Counted from the stretch's first letter, positions 55,075 to 63,483 are shown. The stretch is DNA of 64,000 nt from Shewanella sp. SR44-3 (GCF_014163735.1 NZ_JACJDV010000012.1:1-64000), one strand, 5' to 3'. The notes: a model not told the origin generated them from the letters alone. Program-made: numbers and translations.

Positions 55075-55617
55075 ATGCCAAATACCATGAAGATAAATAG
55101 TGATTTTTTTCCCTTGACCGAGCTTGCTACCCGCTTTGTTGACCAACTTGCCCAGTGCCGCCGCTTAGGGATTAAAGTTCATGAGGCAAGCGAGCATCAC
55201 GTGTTATTAGAATTGCCCTATAGCCAAGATATTATCGGCTATCCAGATACAGGGGTGATACACGGCGGCGTCATCACCACCTTAATTGATACTGGTTGCG
55301 GTACGGCGGTGGTGTGCGCCATTTTAAAGAAATTCCAGTCATTAGAGATTTCACCTACTCTGGATTTGCGGGTAGATTACATGAAACCTGCCGAGCCCCA
55401 TAAATCAGTTTTTGCTTTTGCTGAGTGTTATAAGTTGTCGTCAAGTGTCGCTTTTACCCGCGCTATCGCCTATCAAGACAGCATAGATGAGCCAATTGCT
55501 CACGCGGTAGGATCTTTTATGCGCATTAGCCCAGAGATGGTGGGGGAAACCTTTAGGCAAGCATTAATGGGGAATTTACCTCAAGCGAATACAGCGGAGA
55601 CTAAGGCTGATGAGTGA
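55075..55617 (+). CDS. PaaI-type hotdog thioesterase (first of two)
   Basis: A 180-residue hotdog-fold acyl-CoA thioesterase-like protein. The motif GVIHGGVITTLIDTGCGTAV (about residues 60-80) is the family signature, followed by LDLRVDYMKPA. Substrate unknown, perhaps aromatic or fatty acyl-CoA. The last 8 bases overlap the next gene, a second and divergent member of the same family, suggesting a functional pair or hetero-oligomer. Starts at ATG 55075 or 55087. Confidence 0.85.
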   Translation: MPNTMKINSDFFPLTELATRFVDQLAQCRRLGIKVHEASEHHVLLELPYSQDIIGYPDTGVIHGGVITTLIDTGCGTAVVCAILKKFQSLEISPTLDLRVDYMKPAEPHKSVFAFAECYKLSSSVAFTRAIAYQDSIDEPIAHAVGSFMRISPEMVGETFRQALMGNLPQANTAETKADE

Positions 55618-56059
55618 TACACAAGATCTTGATGTGCAAGATGTGGTAAAGCGCGCCATTGAGCTTAATGATTACAGTTATTTATTAGCCAAAGTGCCTT
55701 ACTCACAGTTTATTGGCATGGCGGTTGACCGTTTTGGTGATGAAATGGTGTTTAAATTACCCGCCAAAGACGACAACATAGGCAACCCTATTTTGCCCGC
55801 TATCCATGGTGGGGTGATTGCAGGCTTTATGGAAATGTCTGCCATTGTCCAGTTAATGGTGTTTATGCAGGCGAAAAAGGTGCCTAAAATTGTCGATTTT
55901 TCAATTGATTATTTAAGGGCTGGTCTACATCAAGATACCTTTGCCGAGTGTAAAATTACTCGCCAAGGACGGCGCGTTGCCAATGTGAGTATTAATTGTT
56001 GGCAAACGAACCGTAAACAACTTATCGCAACGGCAAGAGCCCATTTTTTAGTTGAATAA
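55610..56059 (+). CDS. PaaI-type hotdog thioesterase (second of two)
   Basis: A 149-residue hotdog-fold protein, with PAIHGGVIAGFMEMSAIVQL and VDFSIDYLRAG as the characteristic segments. It overlaps the first thioesterase gene by 8 bases. The two are clearly related in motif order but not recent duplicates. The catalytic residues expected in PaaI-like enzymes cannot be confirmed by eye. Substrate unknown. Confidence 0.85.
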   Translation: MSDTQDLDVQDVVKRAIELNDYSYLLAKVPYSQFIGMAVDRFGDEMVFKLPAKDDNIGNPILPAIHGGVIAGFMEMSAIVQLMVFMQAKKVPKIVDFSIDYLRAGLHQDTFAECKITRQGRRVANVSINCWQTNRKQLIATARAHFLVE

Positions 56060-56142
56060 CAGCAGTTATTATTTTTCTAACGGTTTTGCGCTAAGCCATT
56101 TGGTTTTATTTCGTTTTGTTTTAAGCAGAGTAGGAGCAGGTG

Positions 56143-56559
56143 ATGATAAAAAAGTTAACTCAACAGCTTATCTTTCCAGTCAGTTTAATGTTCACTGCAG
56201 CCCTAACACTCAGTGGTTGTGCAAATACTACCGCTGGCGTTGGGGCAAGTTCATCTGGGCAAACCCGAATTGATTCAAATAGCCTTAGCCGTGATGTGAA
56301 AATTGAACAAATCATCAGTCGCCGCCTCGGGGATTTACTCCAAGGTACAGCGGTATTGGTGAGCCAAGGCGCTTATGATGTTCAGCTGCAATATAAATTT
56401 ACCTGGTTTGATCTTGATGGCATAAGCGTGGACGATGAAGGCAATAGCTGGAAGTCACTTACCTTACATGGCCATGAGAATAAACACATTCAAGCATTAG
56501 CACCGAACCCTATGGCGTCGAGTTTTGAAATATATGTAAGGAAAAGTCACTCAAATTAG
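56143..56559 (+). CDS. ycfL: YcfL-family lipoprotein (DUF1425)
   Basis: A 138-residue lipoprotein with signal peptide and lipobox LSGC (Cys near residue 25), followed by a small beta-rich domain containing YKFTWFDLDG, as in YcfL. Function is unknown, although in E. coli the gene precedes lpoB, encoding the PBP1b activator. Here no lpoB follows; the thiamine operon begins instead. TAGGAG precedes it; the ATG at 56143 is preferred over the adjacent GTG at 56140. Confidence 0.82.
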   Translation: MIKKLTQQLIFPVSLMFTAALTLSGCANTTAGVGASSSGQTRIDSNSLSRDVKIEQIISRRLGDLLQGTAVLVSQGAYDVQLQYKFTWFDLDGISVDDEGNSWKSLTLHGHENKHIQALAPNPMASSFEIYVRKSHSN

Positions 56560-56615
56560 CAGTATAAGGTTAAAGAATGTGACAAGTATCTGTGTCGCAC
56601 TTAAGTCTTATCGTT

Positions 56616-56621
56616 TATAAT
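56616..56621 (+). promoter_or_regulatory. -10 box of the thiamine operon
   Basis: TATAAT immediately upstream of the TPP aptamer; the -35 hexamer at the proper distance (TGTCGC) is weak. The predicted start site near 56628 coincides with the 5' edge of the riboswitch. Confidence 0.55.
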
Positions 56622-56627
56622 CCTTAG

Positions 56628-56722
56628 CGCCAAGGGGTGTTAGCGCAATTTGCTCTGACTGAGATATCGTTTGATGAACCCTTAGAACCTGATCCGGCTA
56701 ATACCGGCGTAGGAATGGGCTT
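56628..56722 (+). promoter_or_regulatory. TPP riboswitch aptamer (THI element)
   Basis: All conserved THI blocks are present in order: GGGGTG (56634-56639), CTGAGAT, ACCCTT, GAACCTGATC and CCGGCTAATACCGGCGTAGGA. P2 is formed by GTTAG/CTGAC with an inner GCA/TGC pairing, and the P5-like hairpin by CCGG/CCGG (56694-56697, 56704-56707). It binds thiamine pyrophosphate and represses the downstream TonB receptor operon when thiamine is plentiful. Confidence 0.95.
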
Positions 56723-56754
56723 ATTATTCGCGCACTTCTTATTCGCTTATCCAT

Positions 56755-56784
56755 GCCGGATCTCAAACTATACATTTGAGGTCC
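56755..56784 (+). promoter_or_regulatory. Expression platform of the TPP riboswitch (SD sequestor and anti-sequestor)
   Basis: GGATCTCAAA (56758-56767) and TTTGAGGTCC (56775-56784) form a 10-bp hairpin, one pair being G-U, with a 7-base loop. It buries the Shine-Dalgarno GAGG just before the ATG at 56786. The overlapping GCCGGATC (56755-56762) is the exact complement of GATCCGGC (56691-56698) inside the aptamer, giving an alternative structure that frees the Shine-Dalgarno and destroys the ligand site. This indicates translational OFF control by TPP. Confidence 0.8.
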
Positions 56785-56785
56785 T

Positions 56786-58984
56786 ATGTCAGCTCCAATT
56801 TGCTTGTCCTTACCCGTAAAATCTACCTTAACCTTAGCCATCATGGCAGTGCTAAGTGCACCTGCTGCTGCCAAAACGGCAGACATTGAACGCCGCGCCG
56901 CAGACAGTGAAAAAATGGAGGTCATAGTCGTTAATGCTGATTTCAGTGGTATTAATCTCGATAAGATGCCTTCTAGCGTTACCGTTATTGATGCCCAGCA
57001 GCTCGAAGATGAAGGGGCGCAACATTTTGAAGATGTGCTTAACAGCATTGCCAACTTTAACTGGTCTGGTGGCAGCTCTCGTCCTAAGTATTTTCAAATT
57101 CGCGGGGTTGGCGAGCAAGAAGAGTATAAAGGCGCCCCCAATTCATCCGTCGGTTTTATCATGGATGACATAGATTTATCTGGTCTTGGCAGTATCGCTA
57201 GCATGTACGATATGCAGCAGGTGGAGATACTTCGCGGCCCCCAAGGCACACAATATGGCGCCAATGCGCTAGCCGGGCTTATTTATCTTAAAAGTAATGA
57301 TCCAAGTCAAGAGTCAGAGCAGGGGGCGGAGGTCAGTGTTGGCGATGATAACCTCACCACTTTTGCAGGTTTTAGCTCAGGGCCTGTGACGGATTCTGGC
57401 GCACTTTTGTACCGTGTGTCAGTTGAAAAACACAATCAAGACGGCTTTAAAGATAACCAGTATCTGGGCCGCTCAGACACCAATGAGCGTGATGAATTTA
57501 ACGCACGCGCTAAACTGCGTTGGTACGCTACCGATGCACTGCAATTAGATTTAACCTTACTTCACGCTGATTTTGATAACGGTTATGATGCTTGGACTTT
57601 AGACAATAATGGCCGTAACACCACCTCAGACTTACCGGGCATAGATAGTCAGCAAACCACAGGCGCAGGTTTTAAAGCCATTTACAGCGGCGCTGAGCAA
57701 TTTGAGCTGACATCCTTAACCTCTTTTGCCAATACTGAGCATCAGCATGCCTATGACGGTGACTGGTCGAACCCTATTTATTGGGCCAGTAAAGATTGTG
57801 GTGGTGATGCGTGTGAGTATGATTACACTTGGGATAAACAAGGTGACAGACAAACCTGGACCCAAGAGCTCAGAGTAAACTCTACCGATGCGGGTAAGAT
57901 TTTTTCAGGCAGCACAGATTGGCTAGTGGGGGCTTATGCGCGCTCACTGAGTGAAGATAATGATCTGTATTCTGAATACAACACTTGGCCTGATGAAGTA
58001 CTTCAGTCTGAGTACGATGCTAAAAACTATGCTGTTTTTGCACAAATTGATGCGGATTTAGGCCATAGCTATTTATTGTCAACAGGATTGAGAGTGGAGC
58101 GCCGCAATAGCGACTACAGCGACACCAATGGCGACAATTTTACCCCGTCAGAGACCATGTGGGGTGGCCATATCGCTTTATCTAAAGTATTGAGTCCAGA
58201 ACATACGGGTTACGGCCGTATTGCTAGAGGTTATAAGGCTGGTGGTTTTAACATGTTGGAACCGAGTCTACCGTCAGAGTTTGATGATAAAAAAGAGTTC
58301 GGGACAGAGACTTTATATAATTATGAAGTCGGTCTTAAATCCAGCTATTTGGATGGTCAATTGACATCAAAATTAGCATTGTTTTTAATGAACAGAATTG
58401 ATCAGCAAGTAGCTGCATCATTGCAGACAGAAGTTATAGATAGTAATGGTGAAGTGAAACGCCCATTTGCTCTTTTTACTGAAAATGCAGGAAACTCAAG
58501 GGGTTATGGCGCAGAATTAGATGTTAAATGGTATGCCACTGAGAATATTCAATTTTATTCAAGTTTAGGCTGGTTAGAAACGGCCTATGGTGATTATCAA
58601 TATAAAGATAAATATGGTGCAGTGATCGATTTAGAGGGCCGCGATTTAGCCCACTCTCCTAAATTAACCTACAGCGCAGGGATGACCTATCTGACTGATA
58701 GCGGCTGGTTTGCGAACCTTAATGCTAGCGGAAAGAGCGAGTTTTATTACTCTGATAGTAATGAATCAAAATCCGATCCTTACGCGATTGTTAATGCCAG
58801 AGTCGGTTATGAGACCCAAACTTGGTCAGCCTATTTATGGGGCCGCAATTTATTTGATGAAGACTATGGCGTGCGCGGCTTTTATTTCGGTAATGAGCCG
58901 GATCTTGATTGGACACCAAAGCAATACATCCGTTTTGGCGATCCGCGTCAGTTAGGGGTTACCTTATCCGTTAAATTTATGTAG
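56786..58984 (+). CDS. TonB-dependent receptor under TPP riboswitch control (thiamine uptake)
   Basis: A 732-residue outer-membrane receptor. The signal peptide ends in PAAA (about residue 29), a TonB-box-like MEVIVV follows (about 44-49), then a plug domain (MPSSVTVIDAQQLEDEG onward, with VEILRGPQGTQYGANALAG) and a 22-strand barrel to the C-terminus. The TPP riboswitch directly upstream, plus the downstream thiamine-binding, PnuT and kinase genes, indicates transport of thiamine or a thiamine precursor across the outer membrane. Substrate is inferred from regulation and context rather than from the receptor itself. Confidence 0.9.
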   Translation: MSAPICLSLPVKSTLTLAIMAVLSAPAAAKTADIERRAADSEKMEVIVVNADFSGINLDKMPSSVTVIDAQQLEDEGAQHFEDVLNSIANFNWSGGSSRPKYFQIRGVGEQEEYKGAPNSSVGFIMDDIDLSGLGSIASMYDMQQVEILRGPQGTQYGANALAGLIYLKSNDPSQESEQGAEVSVGDDNLTTFAGFSSGPVTDSGALLYRVSVEKHNQDGFKDNQYLGRSDTNERDEFNARAKLRWYATDALQLDLTLLHADFDNGYDAWTLDNNGRNTTSDLPGIDSQQTTGAGFKAIYSGAEQFELTSLTSFANTEHQHAYDGDWSNPIYWASKDCGGDACEYDYTWDKQGDRQTWTQELRVNSTDAGKIFSGSTDWLVGAYARSLSEDNDLYSEYNTWPDEVLQSEYDAKNYAVFAQIDADLGHSYLLSTGLRVERRNSDYSDTNGDNFTPSETMWGGHIALSKVLSPEHTGYGRIARGYKAGGFNMLEPSLPSEFDDKKEFGTETLYNYEVGLKSSYLDGQLTSKLALFLMNRIDQQVAASLQTEVIDSNGEVKRPFALFTENAGNSRGYGAELDVKWYATENIQFYSSLGWLETAYGDYQYKDKYGAVIDLEGRDLAHSPKLTYSAGMTYLTDSGWFANLNASGKSEFYYSDSNESKSDPYAIVNARVGYETQTWSAYLWGRNLFDEDYGVRGFYFGNEPDLDWTPKQYIRFGDPRQLGVTLSVKFM

Positions 58985-58988
58985 TCCA

Positions 58989-59018
58989 AAGGGTAGGCGC
59001 TTTAGGGAGCCTACCCTT
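58989..59018 (+). terminator. Operon-internal hairpin after the TonB receptor gene
   Basis: Stem AAGGGTAGGC/GCCTACCCTT with a 10-base loop right after the receptor stop codon. It is followed by GTTTGG rather than a U-run, so it probably acts as a partial terminator or a 3'-end stabiliser that raises receptor mRNA relative to the downstream transporter genes. Confidence 0.55.
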
Positions 59019-59083
59019 GTTTGGAAATCTAGACTTTGAAAGTCAGTGTTTGGCAATTCACACCAAACCAGAGGAGAAAGACA

Positions 59084-59344
59084 ATGAAACTCACAGTTGA
59101 AATTAGCATGTACCCTTTAAAAGAGAATTACATCGAGCCCATCCAATGGTTTATTGATCGCCTTGATGGCTACCAAAATATAAATAGGGTCACTAATGCC
59201 ATGGCGACTCAAGTGTGCGGTGAGTTCACAGATGTGATGACTATGCTCAATACTGAGATGCAGGCCGCCCAGCAAACTTGGGGTAAAGCGGTGTTTGTGT
59301 GTAAGTTTATTTGTGATGAGCTAGATCTTAGCCATAAGCAGTAA
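59084..59344 (+). CDS. Small thiamine-binding protein (YkoF/MTH1187-like)
   Basis: An 86-residue protein with a ferredoxin-like (beta-alpha-beta) pattern and an opening MKLTVEISMYPLKENYIEPI typical of YkoF/thiamine-binding proteins (one repeat, whereas YkoF has two). GAGGAGA precisely before the ATG fixes this start rather than one 48 bases upstream. No signal peptide, so cytoplasmic. It probably binds thiamine or its pyrimidine moiety and aids PnuT import. Second gene of the riboswitch operon. Confidence 0.78.
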   Translation: MKLTVEISMYPLKENYIEPIQWFIDRLDGYQNINRVTNAMATQVCGEFTDVMTMLNTEMQAAQQTWGKAVFVCKFICDELDLSHKQ

Positions 59345-59410
59345 TCTCATTCATAAGCCTGGTTATAAACAGGATCAACATTCAGAAAACCGTAAACGAG
59401 GAGAATAAGC

Positions 59411-60070
59411 GTGTTTGAAGCCATAAATGTCGCCATATCAGAAGTGTCCATGATGACCTATTGGGAATTGTTTGCGGTTATTTTGGCTGTGGTTTATCTG
59501 CTACTGGCCATGAAAGCCAATATTTGGTGCTGGCTTGCCGCTTTTGTCAGTACAGCGATTTATACTGTGCTGTTTTGGAAAGTATCGTTATTGATGGAAT
59601 CAGTGCTGAATATTTATTACATGGGCATGGCGCTCTATGGTTATTGGCTGTGGCAGCAAGATGGTCACAAACTCGGCCCCACAAATGGCGCTTCCTCAAG
59701 CCATATCGGACCTATGGTGTTAAGTTGGTCTTTTCAAACTCATGTAAAGCTTATTGCAGTAACCGCCTTGATTTCAGTGGGAGTCGGATATTTGATGGCG
59801 AATTACACTCAAGCTTCATTTCCTTATTTAGATGCCGCTACCACTTGCTTTGCGGTGATGACCACCTATTTGGTGGCTAAAAAAGTATTAGAAAATTGGC
59901 TCTATTGGATAGTGATAGACTTAGTATCGATTTATCTTTATTTCCAAAAAGGCTTAATGCTAACCACGGGCCTATTTATGGCGTATGTGTTGATGGCAGC
60001 TATGGGTTACCTTATGTGGCGCAAACGCTTAGAAAATCAAACTCAAGCAGCAACTTTGGCTACCCATTAG
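59411..60070 (+). CDS. pnuT: Thiamine transporter PnuT (PnuC family)
   Basis: A 219-residue inner-membrane protein with seven predicted helices, of the PnuC/PnuT family. The family's WxxWK-like pattern occurs around YGYWLWQQDG (about residues 76-85). PnuT members differ from NMN-transporting PnuC proteins mainly by thiamine-riboswitch context, which is present here. Start is GTG at 59411, preceded by GAGGAG. It ends 2 bases before the kinase gene, fitting facilitated diffusion followed by trapping through phosphorylation. Confidence 0.87.
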   Translation: MFEAINVAISEVSMMTYWELFAVILAVVYLLLAMKANIWCWLAAFVSTAIYTVLFWKVSLLMESVLNIYYMGMALYGYWLWQQDGHKLGPTNGASSSHIGPMVLSWSFQTHVKLIAVTALISVGVGYLMANYTQASFPYLDAATTCFAVMTTYLVAKKVLENWLYWIVIDLVSIYLYFQKGLMLTTGLFMAYVLMAAMGYLMWRKRLENQTQAATLATH

Positions 60071-60072
60071 CC

Positions 60073-61131
60073 ATGAGAAGCCACTGGCAAGCGCCCAATG
60101 CGTTATTGGGGGCAGAAGTCCTCAATGCCTTACCCAAGTGGCTGCAACAGGCATTAGAAGATAACAGTGCTCAGGCAATGGCGTTATCTGAAGGGCTCAG
60201 TAATGATAATTATCGTCTTTGCGGCTCACAAGGTGATTGGGTATTAAGGGTTAACCGTCAGCAAAGTGTGTGGTGTGATCGCCAGCAAGAACTGGCAAAT
60301 TGGCGTTGTGCGGCCAAGGCAGGGCTTGCGCCAGGGTTAATCTGGCACAGTGATGATAATACTTTTTATCTTAGCCAGTTTATTATACAAGCTAAGCCTT
60401 GGTCTGCCCTCATGGGGCCTCAGGCTCAGAATAACAGCCAAGATTTATTCATGGCTGAGCATAAGCATTTGGCATGTTCATCACTGTTGGATGAAAACAA
60501 ACCCATAGGGTTGCTGATGGATTTACTGCGGCCCTTGAGCCAGCTGCCCGTTCCTGATGTTGCCTTAACGCCCAGAGTCCAGTGGCAAGATTATTTCACC
60601 CGCTTAACCGCGATAACGGTTGATACTCGGCACGTGCCAACCTCTGCGTGGCAACAGGCTTTTGAGCAGCTGAGCGGATTAAGCGTGCAGATTGAACTCT
60701 GGTTAACGCAGCTTGAGTCTTGTTTAGTGGCTAATCAATATTGTCACCGAGATCTTAATCCCAGCAATTTATTGCTGGTGGGCGATAGGCTGCAATGTAT
60801 TGATTTTGAATATGCCACCGCCAGTCATCCGCTATTTGAGCTGGCAAGCGTTATCGCAACCCATCAGCTCACTCCCTTTCAAGTCAGTAGCCTGACGCAG
60901 CAATATTTAGCCTTTAATCCTAATGTTAATCAATCTGGGCTTGAGGCTATGCCGGCGGCAATGAACTGCTATTGGTTATGCTGCGCCGCTTGGGCGTTAT
61001 TAATGGCCGCAGAGCGCTTTTACTCTGTGCCGCCAGCGTTTACGACAAAAAAAGTGACCACAAACTCCAGCCAAAGCCTCCAAACCTACCTTACTTATTT
61101 CAAGGAATATCAACAACTCATTACAATTTAG
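60073..61131 (+). CDS. thiK: Thiamine kinase-like phosphotransferase
   Basis: A 352-residue APH/choline-kinase fold protein. The catalytic loop is CHRDLNPSNLLL (about residues 224-235) and the Mg-binding segment is CIDFEYA (Asp about 244). It resembles YcfN/ThiK, which phosphorylates thiamine to thiamine phosphate and is located after ycfL and lpoB in E. coli; the same relative order is kept here. The ATG at 60073 follows the pnuT stop by two bases. Other substrates are possible for this fold, but the operon supports thiamine. Confidence 0.85.
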   Translation: MRSHWQAPNALLGAEVLNALPKWLQQALEDNSAQAMALSEGLSNDNYRLCGSQGDWVLRVNRQQSVWCDRQQELANWRCAAKAGLAPGLIWHSDDNTFYLSQFIIQAKPWSALMGPQAQNNSQDLFMAEHKHLACSSLLDENKPIGLLMDLLRPLSQLPVPDVALTPRVQWQDYFTRLTAITVDTRHVPTSAWQQAFEQLSGLSVQIELWLTQLESCLVANQYCHRDLNPSNLLLVGDRLQCIDFEYATASHPLFELASVIATHQLTPFQVSSLTQQYLAFNPNVNQSGLEAMPAAMNCYWLCCAAWALLMAAERFYSVPPAFTTKKVTTNSSQSLQTYLTYFKEYQQLITI

Positions 61132-61220
61132 TGTTAGCTAATGAATACCATAGGCTTGTTATGTTGCAGATGTGTTATATGATGGCGAGCATTATTGATG
61201 CTATTTAAGGGACATACACC

Positions 61221-62063
61221 TTGTTTAAAAAAACCATGGTTTGGCTAAGCGCTTTGTTGCTGCTAACGGCGTGTTCCACAAAAATGAGTTATTACTTTCT
61301 CGATTGGGCCATCGAGTGGGAAATAGAAGAGTATGTAACTCTTAATAAGCCGCAACAGAAGCAGTTTGAGGTTATGCTTGATAAGTTTTTAATTTGGCAT
61401 AAACAAGTAGAGTTGCCGAAATACAGCAGTCAATTGCATGAACTCTTAACCCAACTACAGCAAGGTACACTGACTCCTTCGCAGTGGGTGATCCAAGTGC
61501 AGCAGGCTAAGGGCCACTGGTTCCGTATTTTCCATTTTTTGTTGCCCGATCTTATCCCGTTAATTGCTTCTCTGGACGATGAGCAAGTCAAAGGCATCAT
61601 GAAACAGCTAAGAAAAGAAGAGCAAGAACTCAGTGATGAGTATGCGGGCAAGACAAACGCACAATTGCTTGATGAATCCAATGAACGTTTATTCGAGCAG
61701 GCCGATGATTGGCTTGGAAGTGTCAGTGATGCACAAAAATCCTTGATAGAGGCTCGCAATAGTCAAAGGTTGGCCACCTTAGATATGTGGCTCGAGTATC
61801 GCCATGAATGGCTAAGGCAATTTGAGCAGGCCCTAAGTCAGCGAGATAACAGTCAGTTACTCACACAGTCGCTCACCTTGTTAATGACCCAGCCCGATGA
61901 CTTAAAATCTGCCAGCTATCAACAAAATATTGCCCAAAACTCTGAAAATTTTGGTTCGCTGATTGTAGAACTGAGCCATACGTTGAGCGATAAACAGCGA
62001 AAAAGATTCAATAAAAAGCTTAACGCGCTGATTGTTGATCTTAATGAAATTAGCCTAGACTAA
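61221..62063 (+). CDS. Lipoprotein of the DUF6279 family
   Basis: A 280-residue lipoprotein. The signal peptide and lipobox LLTAC (Cys near residue 18) are followed by a glutamine- and leucine-rich alpha-helical protein starting MSYYFLDWAIEWEIEEYV, typical of DUF6279. Function unknown. Start is TTG at 61221 after AAGGGA; an ATG 15 bases downstream is an alternative with a shorter signal. It lies 89 bp after the kinase gene and may be co-transcribed, without a clear link to thiamine. Confidence 0.75.
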   Translation: MFKKTMVWLSALLLLTACSTKMSYYFLDWAIEWEIEEYVTLNKPQQKQFEVMLDKFLIWHKQVELPKYSSQLHELLTQLQQGTLTPSQWVIQVQQAKGHWFRIFHFLLPDLIPLIASLDDEQVKGIMKQLRKEEQELSDEYAGKTNAQLLDESNERLFEQADDWLGSVSDAQKSLIEARNSQRLATLDMWLEYRHEWLRQFEQALSQRDNSQLLTQSLTLLMTQPDDLKSASYQQNIAQNSENFGSLIVELSHTLSDKQRKRFNKKLNALIVDLNEISLD

Positions 62064-62217
62064 ATTTGACTTGGCCTTTATTGAACTTGTACTCGTCTCT
62101 TTATGGCGCTATTGCGCCCAGTCTCGCTAGCATCAACTGATGATTTTTATATTCAGATGAAAGAAAGTTCAGTTTCATTGGGTCTATTTGAGCAATAACG
62201 AGGATAAGGGCACTAAA

Positions 62218-62808
62218 ATGCAGATAGTTGTTGAGTTTTATAAAGGCTTTTTAGCCACGATTAAACAGTTGGAAGGGTTGGCACCCCTCACCTTACGTTT
62301 GTATTTAGCGCCGGTGTTAATGCAGGCAGGTTACAATAAAATCAGTCACTTTGAAGATACCGCCGCTTGGTTTGGCAATCCAGATTGGGGCTTAGGTTTG
62401 CCTATGCCTGAAGTCATGGCGGCCTTAGCTTCAGGTACTGAGCTTATGGGCGGGGCTATGCTGCTAGTTGGTTTGGCCACTCGACTGGTGGCTATCCCTA
62501 TGATGGTTACCATGTTGGTTGCCGCTTTTGCCGTGCATTGGCCTAATGGATGGTTAGCGATTGCTGATGGCAGCTCTTGGCTTGCCAATGACAGGGTTAT
62601 AGAAGCGGGCGAAAAGCTTGCTGCTGCAAAAAGTATTTTACAGCAGCATGGTAATTATGAATGGTTAACCAGCTCAGGTAACTTTGTGATTTTAAATAAT
62701 GGTATTGAGTTTGCCATCACTTATTTCATTATGTTGCTGGCCTTATTCGTTTTAGGTGGCGGGCGTTACACTAGCCTAGATTATTTCATCGCTAAGCGTT
62801 ATCTATAA
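62218..62808 (+). CDS. DoxX family membrane protein
   Basis: A 196-residue inner-membrane protein with four helices in the DoxX pattern (TLRLYLAPVLMQAGYNKI, GTELMGGAMLLVGLATRL, PMMVTMLVAAFAVHWPNGW, and a last helix after residue 165). A soluble insert lies between helices three and four. DoxX proteins have been linked to redox and thiol stress; the exact role is unknown. AAGGG 8 bases before supports the ATG at 62218. Confidence 0.82.
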   Translation: MQIVVEFYKGFLATIKQLEGLAPLTLRLYLAPVLMQAGYNKISHFEDTAAWFGNPDWGLGLPMPEVMAALASGTELMGGAMLLVGLATRLVAIPMMVTMLVAAFAVHWPNGWLAIADGSSWLANDRVIEAGEKLAAAKSILQQHGNYEWLTSSGNFVILNNGIEFAITYFIMLLALFVLGGGRYTSLDYFIAKRYL

Positions 62809-62842
62809 TCGTACTGGCTAAATGCTTTTGAACTTATGTAAA

Positions 62843-62868
62843 TATCCCACCATAACGGTGGGATTTTT
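62843..62868 (+). terminator. Terminator of the DoxX gene
   Basis: Stem ATCCCACC/GGTGGGAT with a short loop followed by TTTTTG. Confidence 0.88.
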
Positions 62869-62904
62869 GTTAGTATTTGGCATCATTTTTAGAGGATAGT
62901 TATT

Positions 62905-63453
62905 GTGGACGCCAAGCAACTTCTGTTAACCCGTCAGTCTAGTCCCCGTCTTGTGGCACCAGCCCCGAACGATCAAGAGTTAAACTTTATTCTCGATGCG
63001 GGCGCAAGAGCACCAGATCATGGCAGCTTAACCCCTTGGGAATTTATTATCGCCGTCGATGATGGACTCGAAAGACTCAGTGCTATTTTTGTGGCCGCGG
63101 CGAAAGCGAGCGGCGCCGATGAAGCCGCAATCATTAAAGCTGGAATGACGTCAGCTCGTGCACCTATGGTGATAACTGTAGTGGCGAAATGCCAACAACA
63201 TAGCAAAGTACCCATTATAGAACAGCAATTAGCAGCAGGCTGTGCCACTATGGCAATGCAACAAGCGGCCTTTTGTTTAGGTTTAGGGGCTGTGTGGCGT
63301 ACTGGGGATCTTGCTTTTAGTCAGGATGTTCATCATGGGCTAGGGTTAGGCGAGTTAGACCAAATTATTGGTTTTCTTTATATCGGCACTCCCACAGTCG
63401 TGGCGCCCATTAAAGCTCTCAAGCCGGGCAAGCAATTTAGCCGCTATATTTAA
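62905..63453 (+). CDS. Nitroreductase family protein (YdjA-like)
   Basis: A 182-residue FMN-dependent nitroreductase of the small YdjA class. The N-terminal LLTRQSSPRLVAPAP, the ARAPDHGSLTPWEFI segment and the C-terminal KALKPGKQFSRYI match YdjA in order. Such enzymes reduce nitro compounds or quinones with NAD(P)H; the natural substrate is unknown. Start is GTG at 62905 after AGAGGA. It ends at a shared terminator. Confidence 0.9.
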   Translation: MDAKQLLLTRQSSPRLVAPAPNDQELNFILDAGARAPDHGSLTPWEFIIAVDDGLERLSAIFVAAAKASGADEAAIIKAGMTSARAPMVITVVAKCQQHSKVPIIEQQLAAGCATMAMQQAAFCLGLGAVWRTGDLAFSQDVHHGLGLGELDQIIGFLYIGTPTVVAPIKALKPGKQFSRYI

Positions 63454-63483
63454 GCGCAGTGTTTAGACAAAATGTTTAACATT

